Positions 8,448 to 18,086 of a DNA stretch of 64,000 nucleotides are shown here, piece after piece (positions within the stretch are counted from its first letter, which is position 1; each line of letters opens with the position of its first letter). Below the pieces are notes generated by a model. That model saw nothing but the letters and a program-made list of their open reading frames with translations. It did no database searches and was not told the origin of the DNA. The position numbers and the translations under genes were made by a program. The DNA lies in contig NZ_LFXL01000031.1 in assembly GCF_001270745.1 (NCBI RefSeq), positions 62,001 to 126,000 on the forward strand, written 5' to 3'. Source of the DNA: Jiangella muralis (GTDB lineage: Bacteria > Actinomycetota > Actinomycetes > Jiangellales > Jiangellaceae).

Positions 8448-8634
8448 CCGTCACGCAGCGTGACGGCCGTCACGGTCCCGCCTGCGAACGGCCCCGGCCC
8501 TGGTCACCGCGCCGCGCGCAGCTCGTCACTCCAGTGACCTGCACCGATCGACGAACGCCCGTTTAGGCACGACTTCAGCGGATTCCGTGGAACACCCGAC
8601 GACGCCGTCCGCCTTCTGAGATCATTCGTGACGG
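8448..8634. promoter_or_regulatory. Four CCGTCACG/CGTGACGG half-sites upstream of the NOS gene
   Basis: A perfect palindrome CCGTCACG-CAG-CGTGACGG spans 8448-8466. It is followed directly by another CCGTCACGG (8467-8475), and a fourth copy CGTGACGG lies at 8627-8634. These sit in the 360-base gap between the aaRS-like gene (divergent) and the NOS gene. Clustered half-sites of one 8-mer suggest a dimeric regulator with cooperative binding. Apart from this and a ribosome binding site at 8732-8738, nothing else is visible in the gap. Confidence 0.5.
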
Positions 8635-8746
8635 TGCGTCATTTTCACGGCACGATGATCATGTTCGGGGCGATTTGCCGGAAATGTCTGCATCTGGAGA
8701 GCCGGTACCCGCCACCCGTGACCTCGACAGCGGAGGAGCTGACCCT

Positions 8747-9931
8747 GTGACGACCGATGGGACGCACCACCATCCAGGCCTTCCAGACGTTCCGATCCAC
8801 TCCGTCGACCTCTGCGAAGCCGAGACGTTCTTCCGGCAGCACGCCGCCGAGAACCCGCACGCCCCCGATCCCGACGAGCGGTTCAGCGAAGCGCTGGTCG
8901 AGTTCGGCCGGCGCGGCACGTTCAGTCACACCACCGCGGAACTGGAGTTCGGCGCCCAGCTGGCCTGGCGCAACGCCAACCGCTGCATCGGCCGGCTCTA
9001 CTGGCGCAGCCTGATCGTCCGCGACCGCCGCGACGTCCGCACCGCCGACGGCGTCGCCGCCGAGTGCGTCGAACACCTGCGCGTCGCCACGAACGGCGGG
9101 CGGATCAGGCCGGTCCTGACGCTGTTCGCCCCGGATCAGCCCGGCCGGCCGGCGCCGCGGCTGCGCAACGCGCAGCTGATCCGGTACGCCGGCTACCAGA
9201 GCCTGGACTCCGTCATCGGCGACCCCGCGCAGGCCGAGTTCACCCGCTGGGCCGAGAGCCTGGGCTGGTCGGGCAAGGGCACCGACTTCGACGTGCTCCC
9301 GCTGGCCATCGAGACCCCCGAGGACGGCGTCCGGCTGTTCGACATCCCCGGCGACGCCGTCCTCGAGGTACCTCTCACGCACCCGGAGTTCCCGTGGTTC
9401 GGCGAGCTCGATCTCCGGTGGCACGCGGTCCCGGCGATCTCGTCGATGCCGCTGCGCATCGGCGGCATCACCTACCCGACGGCGCCGTTCAACGGCTGGT
9501 ACATGGGGACGGAGATCGGCTCGCGCAACCTCGTCGACGCCGACCGGTACGACCGCATGACGCAGGTCGGCCGGCTGCTCGGGCTCGACGTCGACGACGT
9601 GCGGTCGCTGTGGAAGGACCGCGTCCTCGTCGAGATCAACCGCGCGGTGCTGCACTCGTTCGACGCCGCCGGGGTGAAGATCGCCGACCACCACCACGAG
9701 TCCGAGCTGTTCATGCGGTTCGTGGAGAAGGAGGAGCGGGCCGGACGCACCCCGCGCGCCGAGTGGTCGTGGGTCGTCCCGCCGCTGGCCAGCACGACGT
9801 CGCCCGTCTACCACCGCTACTTCGACAACGCCACGGCGCTGCCCGGATTCCTGCCCAGCCCCGGCTGGACGCCACCGCAGGACGACGACGCGCCGGCCGG
9901 GTGCCCCCACCACGCGCAGACCGGCGCGTAG
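8747..9931 (+). CDS. nos: Bacterial nitric oxide synthase oxygenase (haem enzyme)
   Basis: A 394-residue stand-alone NOS oxygenase domain that oxidises L-arginine to citrulline and NO with electrons from unrelated cellular reductases. The haem-ligand Cys80 is in AWRNANRCIGR. The arginine-binding region is NGWYMGTEIGSRN with the catalytic Glu. Further conserved pieces are RWHAVPAISSMPLRIGG and NRAVLHSF, DHHHESELFM. No reductase domain is fused and none lies next door. I choose GTG 8747 because GGAGGAG at 8732-8738 is eight bases upstream; earlier in-frame starts at 8675 (TTG) and 8684 lack such a site. Confidence 0.92.
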   Translation: MTTDGTHHHPGLPDVPIHSVDLCEAETFFRQHAAENPHAPDPDERFSEALVEFGRRGTFSHTTAELEFGAQLAWRNANRCIGRLYWRSLIVRDRRDVRTADGVAAECVEHLRVATNGGRIRPVLTLFAPDQPGRPAPRLRNAQLIRYAGYQSLDSVIGDPAQAEFTRWAESLGWSGKGTDFDVLPLAIETPEDGVRLFDIPGDAVLEVPLTHPEFPWFGELDLRWHAVPAISSMPLRIGGITYPTAPFNGWYMGTEIGSRNLVDADRYDRMTQVGRLLGLDVDDVRSLWKDRVLVEINRAVLHSFDAAGVKIADHHHESELFMRFVEKEERAGRTPRAEWSWVVPPLASTTSPVYHRYFDNATALPGFLPSPGWTPPQDDDAPAGCPHHAQTGA

Positions 9932-9952
9932 CCGCGTCGTATCGTAGGGCGG

Positions 9953-10525
9953 GTGTCCGAGCCGCCCCAGATCGTCGCCGATCGATCCGTCCGTCTTGCC
10001 TGGGCCGCCGACACCGACGCCATCGGCGCCGTGCAGGCCCGGGCATGGACGGCGTCCTACGCTCCGCTGTTGCCGCCAGCCCTGCTGGCCGACGTCGACG
10101 CCCCGACGTTCGCGGCCGCGTGGCGCGAGGCCGTCACTCGTCCGCCGTCCGCCCGCCACCGGGTGCTCGTCGCGCTCGAGGTGGGGCGGGTGGTCGGGTT
10201 CGCCGCCACGGCGCCGTCCGAGGACCCCGACACCCAGCCCGGCGACGGCGAGGTGGTCGCGTTCCACATCGACCCCGCCGCGCTCGGTGAGGGGCACGGC
10301 TCCCGGCTGCTGGCCGCCGTCGCCGACACCCTGCGCGCCGACGGCTTCACCCGCGCCCGCATCTGGCTGGTCGTCGGCGACGACGCCCTTCGCCGGTTCC
10401 TCGAGCCGGCCGGCTGGGCGCCCGACACCGCGCACCGCACGCTCGACCTCACCGGCGACGGGACGGCGACGCTGCGGCAGGTGCGGTTGCACACGTCGCT
10501 CGCGGACGAGGAGGCCGGGACGTGA
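9953..10525 (+). CDS. GNAT-family N-acetyltransferase
   Basis: A 190-residue single-domain acetyltransferase starting at GTG 9953. The N-terminal helices (DTDAIGAVQARAWTASYAPLL) match the usual GNAT opening. The strand FHIDPAALGEGHGSRLLAAV carries the acetyl-CoA pyrophosphate loop in the degenerate form GEGHGS (normally Q/RxxGxG/A), and ARIWLVVGDDALRRFLEPAGW is the C-terminal strand-helix. The substrate is unknown. It overlaps the next gene by four bases and lies 21 bases after the NOS gene, so it may be in the NOS transcript. Confidence 0.82.
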   Translation: MSEPPQIVADRSVRLAWAADTDAIGAVQARAWTASYAPLLPPALLADVDAPTFAAAWREAVTRPPSARHRVLVALEVGRVVGFAATAPSEDPDTQPGDGEVVAFHIDPAALGEGHGSRLLAAVADTLRADGFTRARIWLVVGDDALRRFLEPAGWAPDTAHRTLDLTGDGTATLRQVRLHTSLADEEAGT

Positions 10526-11157
10526 CGTTCGCCGGCATCCCGGTCGAGGCGCTCGACTTCTACGAGGACCTCGAGAACGACAACACCAAGTCGTTCTGGG
10601 CCGCCCACAAGCAGGTCTACGAGCAGTCCGTCCGCGACCCGATGCGCGCCCTCGCCGACGAGCTGTCCCCCGAGTTCGGCGACGTCCGGTTCTTCCGCCC
10701 CTACCGCGACGTCCGGTTCGCCGCCGACAAGTCGCCGTACAAGACGCACCAGGGCGTCGTGGTCGGTGGCCACTACGTGCACGTCGGGGCGGCCGGCCTG
10801 TTCATCGCCGCCGGCCACTACCAGATGGCGCCCGACCAGATCGCCCGCTACCGCGTCGCCGTCGACGACGCCCGGCGCGGTTCGGCGCTGGCCGAGATCG
10901 TCGAGTCCGTCCGCGACGCGGGGTTCGTCGTCGACGGCGAGGCCCTCAAGACCAGGCCGCGCGGCTACGACGCCGACCACCCGCGCATCGAGCTGCTGCG
11001 GCAGAAGGCGCTGGTCGGCTGGATCGACGCCGGCGCGCCCGACTGGCTGCACACGCCGTCGGCGGCGGTCCGGGTCGCGGCGGCGTGGCGGGAGCTGGCG
11101 CCGCTGAAGGGGTGGCTCGACGACCACGTCGGGCCGTCCGACCAGCCGCGCCGCTGA
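10522..11157 (+). CDS. DUF2461 family protein
   Basis: A 211-residue cytosolic protein of the DUF2461 family (TIGR02453-like). The family opening is clear: FYEDLENDNTKSFWAAHKQVYE, followed by RFFRPYRDVRFAADKSPYKTH and the glycine-rich strand HYVHVGAAGLFIAAGHYQMAP. The start GTG 10522 overlaps the GNAT stop (GTGA). The biochemical role of the family is not established. It ends 62 bases before the end of the convergent ASCH-like gene; that gap holds only CG-rich direct repeats with no clear terminator. Confidence 0.85.
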   Translation: MTFAGIPVEALDFYEDLENDNTKSFWAAHKQVYEQSVRDPMRALADELSPEFGDVRFFRPYRDVRFAADKSPYKTHQGVVVGGHYVHVGAAGLFIAAGHYQMAPDQIARYRVAVDDARRGSALAEIVESVRDAGFVVDGEALKTRPRGYDADHPRIELLRQKALVGWIDAGAPDWLHTPSAAVRVAAAWRELAPLKGWLDDHVGPSDQPRR

Positions 11158-11219
11158 GGCCGTCGCGCGCGCGTGCGCCGCGTCGGCGGTTCGCCGTCGT
11201 GCGTCCGCCGCGTCGGCCG

Positions 11220-11807
11220 TCAGTCGGCCGCCGTCGCGTCGAGGTAGGTGCGGCCGCGCGGCGAGATGCGGTAGCCGATCGGGAAGCTCTGCGTCAGCCC
11301 GAGGTTCTTCAGCTTGCGCACGTCCAGCTTGAACGGCGCGCGTTCGCGGCCGACCAGGTCGGCGAGGTCGCCGGCCCGGCGTTCGGGATGCTGCTCGATC
11401 AGCCGGAGCGTCTCGCGGGTCCAGGCGCCGTAGGACGAGGCGCGGTCGAGGCGGTCGAGGCGCTTGGTGATCTCCGCGATCTCGGCCGGCTCGAGGTCGC
11501 CGCCGGCGGCCAGCTCGGCCCGCGGGTCGGCGTCGGAGGCGGGCCTGAACTCGATGCGGTAGGTCGGGTTGGCGGGGTCGCCGGGGAGGTCGGCCAGCAG
11601 GCTGGCGGCGTCCGGATGACCGGCCGCGCGAGCGTCGTCGTCGCTGATGGCGGCGGGGTCGACGACGGTGACCGCGATGACGTCGATGCGGCCGGCCGGC
11701 GTTCGGTACGGGCGGCCGGGCAATACCTGCTGGCGGGCCCAGCGCCGGAACGCCAGCGTCACCGTCCCGTCGGCGATGCCCGCCCAGAAGCGCTTCTGGA
11801 ACAGCAC
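11220..11807 (-). CDS. ASCH/PUA-like domain protein with winged-helix-like tail
   Basis: A 195-residue protein. The N-terminus (LFQKRFWAGIADGTVTLAFR, then TPAGRIDVIAVTVV) resembles the ASCH/PUA-like beta-barrel thought to bind RNA or nucleotides. The C-terminal half (THRETLRLIEQHPERRAGDL-like helix, DVRKLKNLGLTQSF, then GYRISPRGRTYL) looks like a winged helix. The start is GTG 11807; no better upstream start exists before the frame runs out of support. Domain names are inferred from pattern, not from a search. Confidence 0.65.
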   Translation of the reverse strand: MLFQKRFWAGIADGTVTLAFRRWARQQVLPGRPYRTPAGRIDVIAVTVVDPAAISDDDARAAGHPDAASLLADLPGDPANPTYRIEFRPASDADPRAELAAGGDLEPAEIAEITKRLDRLDRASSYGAWTRETLRLIEQHPERRAGDLADLVGRERAPFKLDVRKLKNLGLTQSFPIGYRISPRGRTYLDATAAD

Positions 11808-11938
11808 CGGATCAGCGTAGCCGTCGCGCCGGCCGTGCGGCCCCAGGAAGCGGCGAGTCCGGCGTCAGAGGGAACCGGCGGTATCGCGATGCGGAATCGG
11901 TTCATCACTGTCGGCGCGGTTCAGTACTGTCTGCCCGC

Positions 11939-12631
11939 ATGAACGAGGAATCGCGCTCCGCGATCCGGCGCGACGCCGCCGGCATCGCCGCGTACGCCGC
12001 CGCGTTCGGCGCCTCCTTCGGCGCCGTCTCCGTCGCGTCCGGCCTGAGCGTGTGGCAGACGATGGTGCTGAGCCTGGTGATGTTCAGCGGCGCGTCGCAG
12101 TTCGCGCTGGTCGGCGTCATCGGCGCCGGCGGCGCGGGGCTGGCGGCCGTGCCCACGGCGCTGCTGCTCGGCGTGCGGAACGCGTTCTACGGGGTGCCGC
12201 TGACGCGGATTCTCGGCCGGCGCTCGCTGACCGGACCGCGCCGGCTGGCGACCGCGCACCTGGTCATCGACGAGACGACGGCGATGGCGGTCGGGCGGGA
12301 GGGCCGGGCGGCGCAGCGGTACGCGTTCTGGGCCACTGGCGTGCTGCTGTTCCTGCTGTGGAACGCGGGGACGCTGGCGGGCGCGCTGGGCGGCTCGGCG
12401 ATCGGTGAACCGGAGACGCTCGGACTGGACGCGATGATCCCGGCGGCGTTCCTGGCGCTGCTGTGGCCGCGGCTGCGGACGACCGAAGGCCGCTGGGTCG
12501 CGGCCGGTGGCGCGCTGGTGGCGACGGCCCTGATCCCGCTGGTCCCGGCGGGCGTGCCGGTGCTCGCGGCCGCGCCGATCGCCGTCGTCGCCGGTCTGCT
12601 CCCCCGTCGTGACCAGGAGGCAGCGCGATGA
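11939..12631 (+). CDS. azlC: AzlC-family branched-chain amino-acid exporter, large subunit
   Basis: A 230-residue membrane protein with about five to six helices. It opens with an AzlC-typical GIAAYAAAFGASFGAVSVASG segment of small residues, followed by VMFSGASQFALVGVIGAGG, the most conserved stretch of the family. It forms an exporter with the small AzlD subunit encoded directly downstream (four-base overlap). A TACTGT hexamer at 11925-11930 lies eight bases before the ATG and may be a -10 box for a short-leader transcript. The exported amino acid is not evident. Confidence 0.9.
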   Translation: MNEESRSAIRRDAAGIAAYAAAFGASFGAVSVASGLSVWQTMVLSLVMFSGASQFALVGVIGAGGAGLAAVPTALLLGVRNAFYGVPLTRILGRRSLTGPRRLATAHLVIDETTAMAVGREGRAAQRYAFWATGVLLFLLWNAGTLAGALGGSAIGEPETLGLDAMIPAAFLALLWPRLRTTEGRWVAAGGALVATALIPLVPAGVPVLAAAPIAVVAGLLPRRDQEAAR

Positions 12632-12939
12632 CCGGAGTCTGGATCGCCGTGATCGTCGCCTCCGTCGGCTGCTACGCGCTCAAACTGGCGGGAGTGTCGC
12701 TGCCCTCGTCGATCCTGGAGCGCGACGACGTGCAGCGGGTGGCGACGCTGCTGCCGGTCGCGATGCTGGCCGGCCTCGTCGCCGTCGAGCTGTTCGATTC
12801 CGGCGGTTCGCTCGGCCTCGACCTGCGCCTCCTCGCCGGCGTCGCGGCGGGGGTGGTGGCGCTGCTGCTGCGGCAGTCGTTCCTCGTCGTCATCGTCGTC
12901 GCCGCCGCGGTGACGGCGCTGCTGCGGGCGCTCACCTGA
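12628..12939 (+). CDS. azlD: AzlD-family branched-chain amino-acid exporter, small subunit
   Basis: A 103-residue protein with three to four hydrophobic segments, starting MTGVWIAVIVASVGCYALKL, the standard AzlD opening. It overlaps azlC by four bases (ATGA). Normal length for the family. Its 3' end faces the convergent gamma-glutamyltransferase gene; a long-arm palindrome immediately after the stop may terminate both transcripts. Confidence 0.9.
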   Translation: MTGVWIAVIVASVGCYALKLAGVSLPSSILERDDVQRVATLLPVAMLAGLVAVELFDSGGSLGLDLRLLAGVAAGVVALLLRQSFLVVIVVAAAVTALLRALT

Positions 12940-12949
12940 CCCGATTCCT

Positions 12950-13013
12950 TGATCATGTTCCCTGGCGGCGCCCATACGACAGGCGCCCATACGACCGTCA
13001 GGGAACATGATCA
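12950..13013. repeat. Long-arm palindrome between convergent azlD and ggt
   Basis: Exact 15-base arms (TGATCATGTTCCCTG at 12950-12964 and its complement at 12999-13013) flank a 34-base loop containing two tandem copies of GCGCCCATACGAC. It sits between convergent stops at 12939 and 13036. The TGATCATG ends recur in palindromes at 53115-53174 and 62635-62686. It may act as a bidirectional terminator or be a small dispersed repeat; no T-run is present. Confidence 0.7.
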
Positions 13014-13035
13014 GCGTGTCCGACGGCGTTCGCCG

Positions 13036-15060
13036 TCAGTCCCGTGGCCAGCGCATGGGCACGAGGACGCCGGCGCTGCCGCCGCCGCGGCGGACCGGCT
13101 CCGCGACCGCCTGCAGCCGATGCCGTCCGAGGAACTCGATCCCCGTCGCGGCGCCGATCTCCGCCGTCGCCGCGAGCGAGTGCCCGTACTCGTCACGCAG
13201 GAGGGCGCCGAGCGGGCCGGTCGCGATGGCGTTCTCGGCCGACGTGTTCACGGCGTTCGGCTGGAACAGGCGCGGGGCGGCGAGCGCGCCGGGCAGGTCC
13301 ATGCCGAGGTCGATGCGGTTGACCAGCGTCTGCAGCACCGTACCGATGATCGTCGCGCCGCCGGGGCTGCCGACCGCCAGCAGCGGTTCGCCGTCCTCGT
13401 CGAGCACGATCGTCGGCGCCATCGACGAGCGCGGCCGCTTGTCCGGGCCGGGCAGGTTCGGGTCCGGCGCGCTGCCCTGTGTCGGCGCGAAGTTGAAGTC
13501 GGTCAGCTCGTTGTTGAGCAGGAAGCCGCGGCCGGGGACGGCGATGCCGCTGCCGCCGGTCTGCTCGATCGTGAGCGTGTACGCGACGACGTTGCCCCAG
13601 CGGTCGGCCGTGGTCAGGTGCGTGGTGGAGCCCTCGTCGGCGACGGCGGCCGGGTCGGGGGCGGTCGCGCAGCCGTCGCCGTAGTCGCCGTCCGGCACGC
13701 CCGGCGCGACCGGTTTCGGCGCCGCCGCGTCGGGGTCGAGCAGGCAGGCCCGCTCGTCGGCGAACTCCTGCGACAGCAGCTCGTCCAACGGCACGTCGAT
13801 GACGTCGGGGTCGCCGACGTAGCGGTTGCGGTCGGCGAACGCGAGCGCCGTCGCCTCGAGGTAGTGGTGCAGCGCCTGCGCCTCGTCCATCGCGCCGAGG
13901 TCGAAGCTCTCGAGGATGTTCAGCGCCTCGCCGACGGTCGAACCGCCCGACGACGGCGGCGGCATCCCGTAGACCTGCAGGCCGCGGTAGTCGACGACGG
14001 TCGGCTCGCGCTCGATCACCTCGTAGCCGGCCAGCTCGTCCGCCGTCAGGTCGCCGGGGCGGACGATGCGCGTGGCGCCGTCGCGGACCGGTGGGTCCTG
14101 GACGGTCGCCGCGATCTCACCAGCGATCGGGCCCTCGTAGAAGACGTCGATGCCGTGGCGGGCGATCTGCCGGTAGGTGTCGGCGAGATCGGGGTTGGGC
14201 AGGACGGTGCCGACGGCGGGCGGCGCGCCGGCCGGCAGGTAGAGCTCGGCCGTCGCCGGGAAGTCGGCGAAGATCGCCTCGTTCGCCGCGACCTGCGACC
14301 GGAACGTCTCGTCGACCACGAACCCGTCCTCGGCCAGATCGATGGCGGGGCGTAGGTTGCGGGCGAGGTCGAAGCGGCCCCAGCGCTCCAGCGCCTCGGC
14401 CCACGTGGCCAGCGTGCCCGGCGTCCCGACCGACAGCCCGCTCACCCGCGCGTCGGCGAACGCCAGCGGCGTGCCCGTCGCGGGGTCGATGAACCGGTCC
14501 TCGGTGGCCGTCGCCGGCGCGCTCTCCCGCCCGTCGAGCGTGCTGACCTCGCCGGACCCGGCGTCGTAGTGGACGAAGAACCCGCCGCCGCCGATGCCCG
14601 CGGAGAACGGCTCGCTGACGCCCAGCGCCGCGGCCGCCGCCACCGCCGCGTCGACCGCCGTCCCGCCCCAGCGCAGCACTTGCAACCCAGCCGCCGTCGC
14701 GTCGGCGTCGACGGTCGCGACCGCACCGCCATACCCCGTCGCCGTCGGCCGCTTCTCCGGCTGCGACGGGCGCCGCTCGGACGACCCCGCCCGCTCGGAC
14801 ACCCCCGCCCGCTCGGACAGCCCGGCCCGCGCCGACGACCCGGACTGCGCGGACGACCCGGACCGCTCCGACCACCCCGCCCGCTCGAACGCCTCTGTCC
14901 GCTCGACCTGCCTGGCGCGTTCGGCCTGCCTTGCCGGTTCCGCCGGCCCGGAACGCTGGGTCTCGGTCGCCTGCGCGGGTGCGAGGAGCCCGGCTCCCGC
15001 CACCGCGATCGCCCCGGCCAGCACCGCGGCCGCTGTCCGTCTGCTCCGCTGCACACCCAT
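13036..15060 (-). CDS. ggt: Secreted gamma-glutamyltransferase with repetitive N-terminal linker
   Basis: A 674-residue Ntn-hydrolase that cleaves glutathione and other gamma-glutamyl compounds outside the membrane. Residues 1-32 are a Sec signal peptide (RRTAAAVLAGAIAVAGAGLL, cleavage near AQA). Residues about 33-105 are a low-complexity linker of repeated SERAG-like units. The enzyme follows: the large subunit has GGTAVDAAVAAA and GIGGGGFFV, and the autocatalytic nucleophile is Thr479 in STTHLTTAD, followed by NELTDF and PRSSMAPTIV. The start ATG 15060 is chosen because it begins the signal peptide; an in-frame extension to 15321 runs into repeat DNA. Confidence 0.9.
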   Translation of the reverse strand: MGVQRSRRTAAAVLAGAIAVAGAGLLAPAQATETQRSGPAEPARQAERARQVERTEAFERAGWSERSGSSAQSGSSARAGLSERAGVSERAGSSERRPSQPEKRPTATGYGGAVATVDADATAAGLQVLRWGGTAVDAAVAAAAALGVSEPFSAGIGGGGFFVHYDAGSGEVSTLDGRESAPATATEDRFIDPATGTPLAFADARVSGLSVGTPGTLATWAEALERWGRFDLARNLRPAIDLAEDGFVVDETFRSQVAANEAIFADFPATAELYLPAGAPPAVGTVLPNPDLADTYRQIARHGIDVFYEGPIAGEIAATVQDPPVRDGATRIVRPGDLTADELAGYEVIEREPTVVDYRGLQVYGMPPPSSGGSTVGEALNILESFDLGAMDEAQALHHYLEATALAFADRNRYVGDPDVIDVPLDELLSQEFADERACLLDPDAAAPKPVAPGVPDGDYGDGCATAPDPAAVADEGSTTHLTTADRWGNVVAYTLTIEQTGGSGIAVPGRGFLLNNELTDFNFAPTQGSAPDPNLPGPDKRPRSSMAPTIVLDEDGEPLLAVGSPGGATIIGTVLQTLVNRIDLGMDLPGALAAPRLFQPNAVNTSAENAIATGPLGALLRDEYGHSLAATAEIGAATGIEFLGRHRLQAVAEPVRRGGGSAGVLVPMRWPRD
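14771..14890. repeat. Minisatellite coding the Ser-Glu-Arg-Ala-Gly linker of GGT
   Basis: About eight imperfect copies of a 15-18 base unit (core CGCTCGGACNNCCCCGCC) encode the SERAG-type repeats between signal peptide and enzyme. Copy number in such tracts is prone to change by slippage. Comparison with other strains would show whether linker length varies. Confidence 0.7.
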
Positions 15061-15434
15061 CACCCGGCTCCCTCGGCTCACCCCCGTCCGCCTACCTTGC
15101 CCGGTTTCGATCACCGTGAGAAGAGGGTCGTCACCACCAGTCGTCCAGCTGGTCACACAACCCGTCGCGCATCCGGTCGTGCATCCGGTCGCGTCGTCCG
15201 GCCGACCCCGGCGGCATCCCCACCAGCCCCACACCAGCGAGCGGGTAGCGACCAGCAACCAGCAGGCAGCGACCAGCCGGCAGCACGCAGCACGCAGCGA
15301 CCAGCAGGTAGCCGGCAGCACGCAGCAGGCAGCGACCAGCAGGTAGCGGGCAGCTGGCAGCAGGTAGCTGGCAGCGGCAGGTCGCCGGCCTGCACGGCCT
15401 GCTCCTCGCGCGAGATGCTGGCAGCGAGCCGCCG
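15061..15434. repeat. Intergenic gap with AGC-rich tandem repeats (core 15236-15385)
   Basis: No gene is supported in this 374-base gap upstream of ggt. Its right half is a dense, imperfect array of short units such as GCAGCGACCAGCAGGTAGC, GGCAGCACGCAGCA and CAGGTAGC, several present two to three times. All sense and antisense readings give meaningless Cys/Pro/Leu or Gln/Ala-rich strings, so it is read as non-coding minisatellite DNA. The left part (15061-15130) presumably holds the ggt promoter, but no clear hexamers are visible. Confidence 0.65.
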
Positions 15435-16681
<1,247 letters not shown>

Positions 16682-17860
16682 TCATCGCACCGGCTGCGCA
16701 CTCGACCGCTCCACGCTCGCCGGTTCCGCGGCGGCGAGGGAGAGGAAGCGCTCCCGGTCGAGCCCGTTGCTCGCGTGGGCCAGCGCCCGCCACATCACCG
16801 CGTAGGTCGGGCCGACCAGCCGTCGCCGTACCTCGGCCTCGACCCCTGGGTGAGCGAGCGCGTCGGCCGCGCGGAAGGCATAGGCCGGAGTGGAGCCCTC
16901 GTCGACCGCGTACATCGCCACGAGCGACTGCACCTCCGCGAACTGCTCGGCCGCCAGCCGATCGAGCCCCTGCTCCATCAGCATCAGCACCCCGGCAGCC
17001 GGCTCACCGTCGTACTCCTGCGGCGTCTGCAGATACCTGAAGCCGGACCGGACCGCCGCGCCGAGCGCGATGCAACGATCGGAGAGGTGCAGCTCGGCCG
17101 CGGGCAGCTGTGCCAGTTGGTCGGCCGCGGCCGCGTCGATCACGACGGGTGGATCGGCGAAGACCGCCTCGGGCACGCCGGGAACCCGGAGGATGCGCCC
17201 GTAGAGGAGCGCATCGGACGGCAGGCCCACAGACTCGCCCAGATGCCGCACGACCTGCCACTCCCCCGTCTCGCGATCGCGGACACGTAGCTCGACCCCG
17301 GTGACGCTGCCCAGCTCGTACGCCCGCGCGGAGGTGCTGGCCCAATCCTGGCCGCCACCGCCGCGGCGATCGAGACCGGGCGCGACCCGGACCAGGAACA
17401 GCTCGAGCAAGAGTTCGTCGAACAGCAGCACGTTCGCGGCGGTGCGAGCGACGGCGCCGTGCTCAGCCACCGCCTGCCAGGAATGTTCGGCGGCGTCGGG
17501 CACGAGTGCGATCTGCGCGCCGGCGCAGACGTCGCGTTCGACCTTGGCGGCGACCGGGCTCGGGATGACGCCGGCCCACCGCTGCGCCGCGGCCACGGCG
17601 AACCTGGCCCACTGCCAGACCTCGACCCGGTCGCCCAGCGTCACCATTTCGGCGAGCTGATTCGTCCACGAACTGCCGAGCCGATGAGGTGTTCGCACCA
17701 GGCAGCCAAGGGCGTGGTCGATGTCGCCGTCCTGTTCGGCAAGCATGGCCTCCACGACCAGTTCGCGGTCGCGTGGCTTGAATCGGATCTCGCCGCCGGC
17801 TTCGGGCCGGCGGGTGGTTCGCCGCTTGTTGCGGCGCTTGTGTGCGCGTGTCTTCGTCAT
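16682..17860 (-). CDS. Conserved-looking hypothetical protein with very basic N-terminus
   Basis: A 392-residue protein of no family I recognise. It begins MTKTRAHKRRNKRRTTRRP, a strongly basic stretch that could bind nucleic acid, followed by an acidic, Ala/Leu-rich helical body with no membrane segment. Conserved-looking pieces are HRLGSSWTNQLAEMVTLGD, WQWARFAVAAAQRWAG and VLMLMEQGLDRLAAEQFAEV. ATG 17860 is chosen over an in-frame extension to 17974 because the extension runs into the divergent promoter region. It diverges from the sigma-like gene. Confidence 0.65.
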   Translation of the reverse strand: MTKTRAHKRRNKRRTTRRPEAGGEIRFKPRDRELVVEAMLAEQDGDIDHALGCLVRTPHRLGSSWTNQLAEMVTLGDRVEVWQWARFAVAAAQRWAGVIPSPVAAKVERDVCAGAQIALVPDAAEHSWQAVAEHGAVARTAANVLLFDELLLELFLVRVAPGLDRRGGGGQDWASTSARAYELGSVTGVELRVRDRETGEWQVVRHLGESVGLPSDALLYGRILRVPGVPEAVFADPPVVIDAAAADQLAQLPAAELHLSDRCIALGAAVRSGFRYLQTPQEYDGEPAAGVLMLMEQGLDRLAAEQFAEVQSLVAMYAVDEGSTPAYAFRAADALAHPGVEAEVRRRLVGPTYAVMWRALAHASNGLDRERFLSLAAAEPASVERSSAQPVR

Positions 17861-18086
17861 GCCTCGACCCTGCTCCGCTGGGCTGACCGGCTCAACGGCG
17901 ATCCGCCGGAATGTGGACAACTCCGCGGATCCGACGAGCCTGTGGACAAACGTGGCCAGCGGACCGCCGGGCAATCGGCCGGATCACTCGGGCAACCGTT
18001 CTGATCTGCGTACACCCCGTTCGGGCAAGTTTCCGGGCAAGTGCCATTCGCGAGCGTGGAGGCGTCCCACCCCGGAGGGAGCCACC

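Noticed and set aside
11158-11219. CG-rich direct repeats between convergent DUF2461 and ASCH-like genes as a terminator.
   Set aside because: Only a weak five-base stem can be drawn and no T-run follows, so I do not call it.
15236-15385. Possible CRISPR array.
   Set aside because: Repeats are too short, irregular and adjacent, with no unique spacers and no cas genes.
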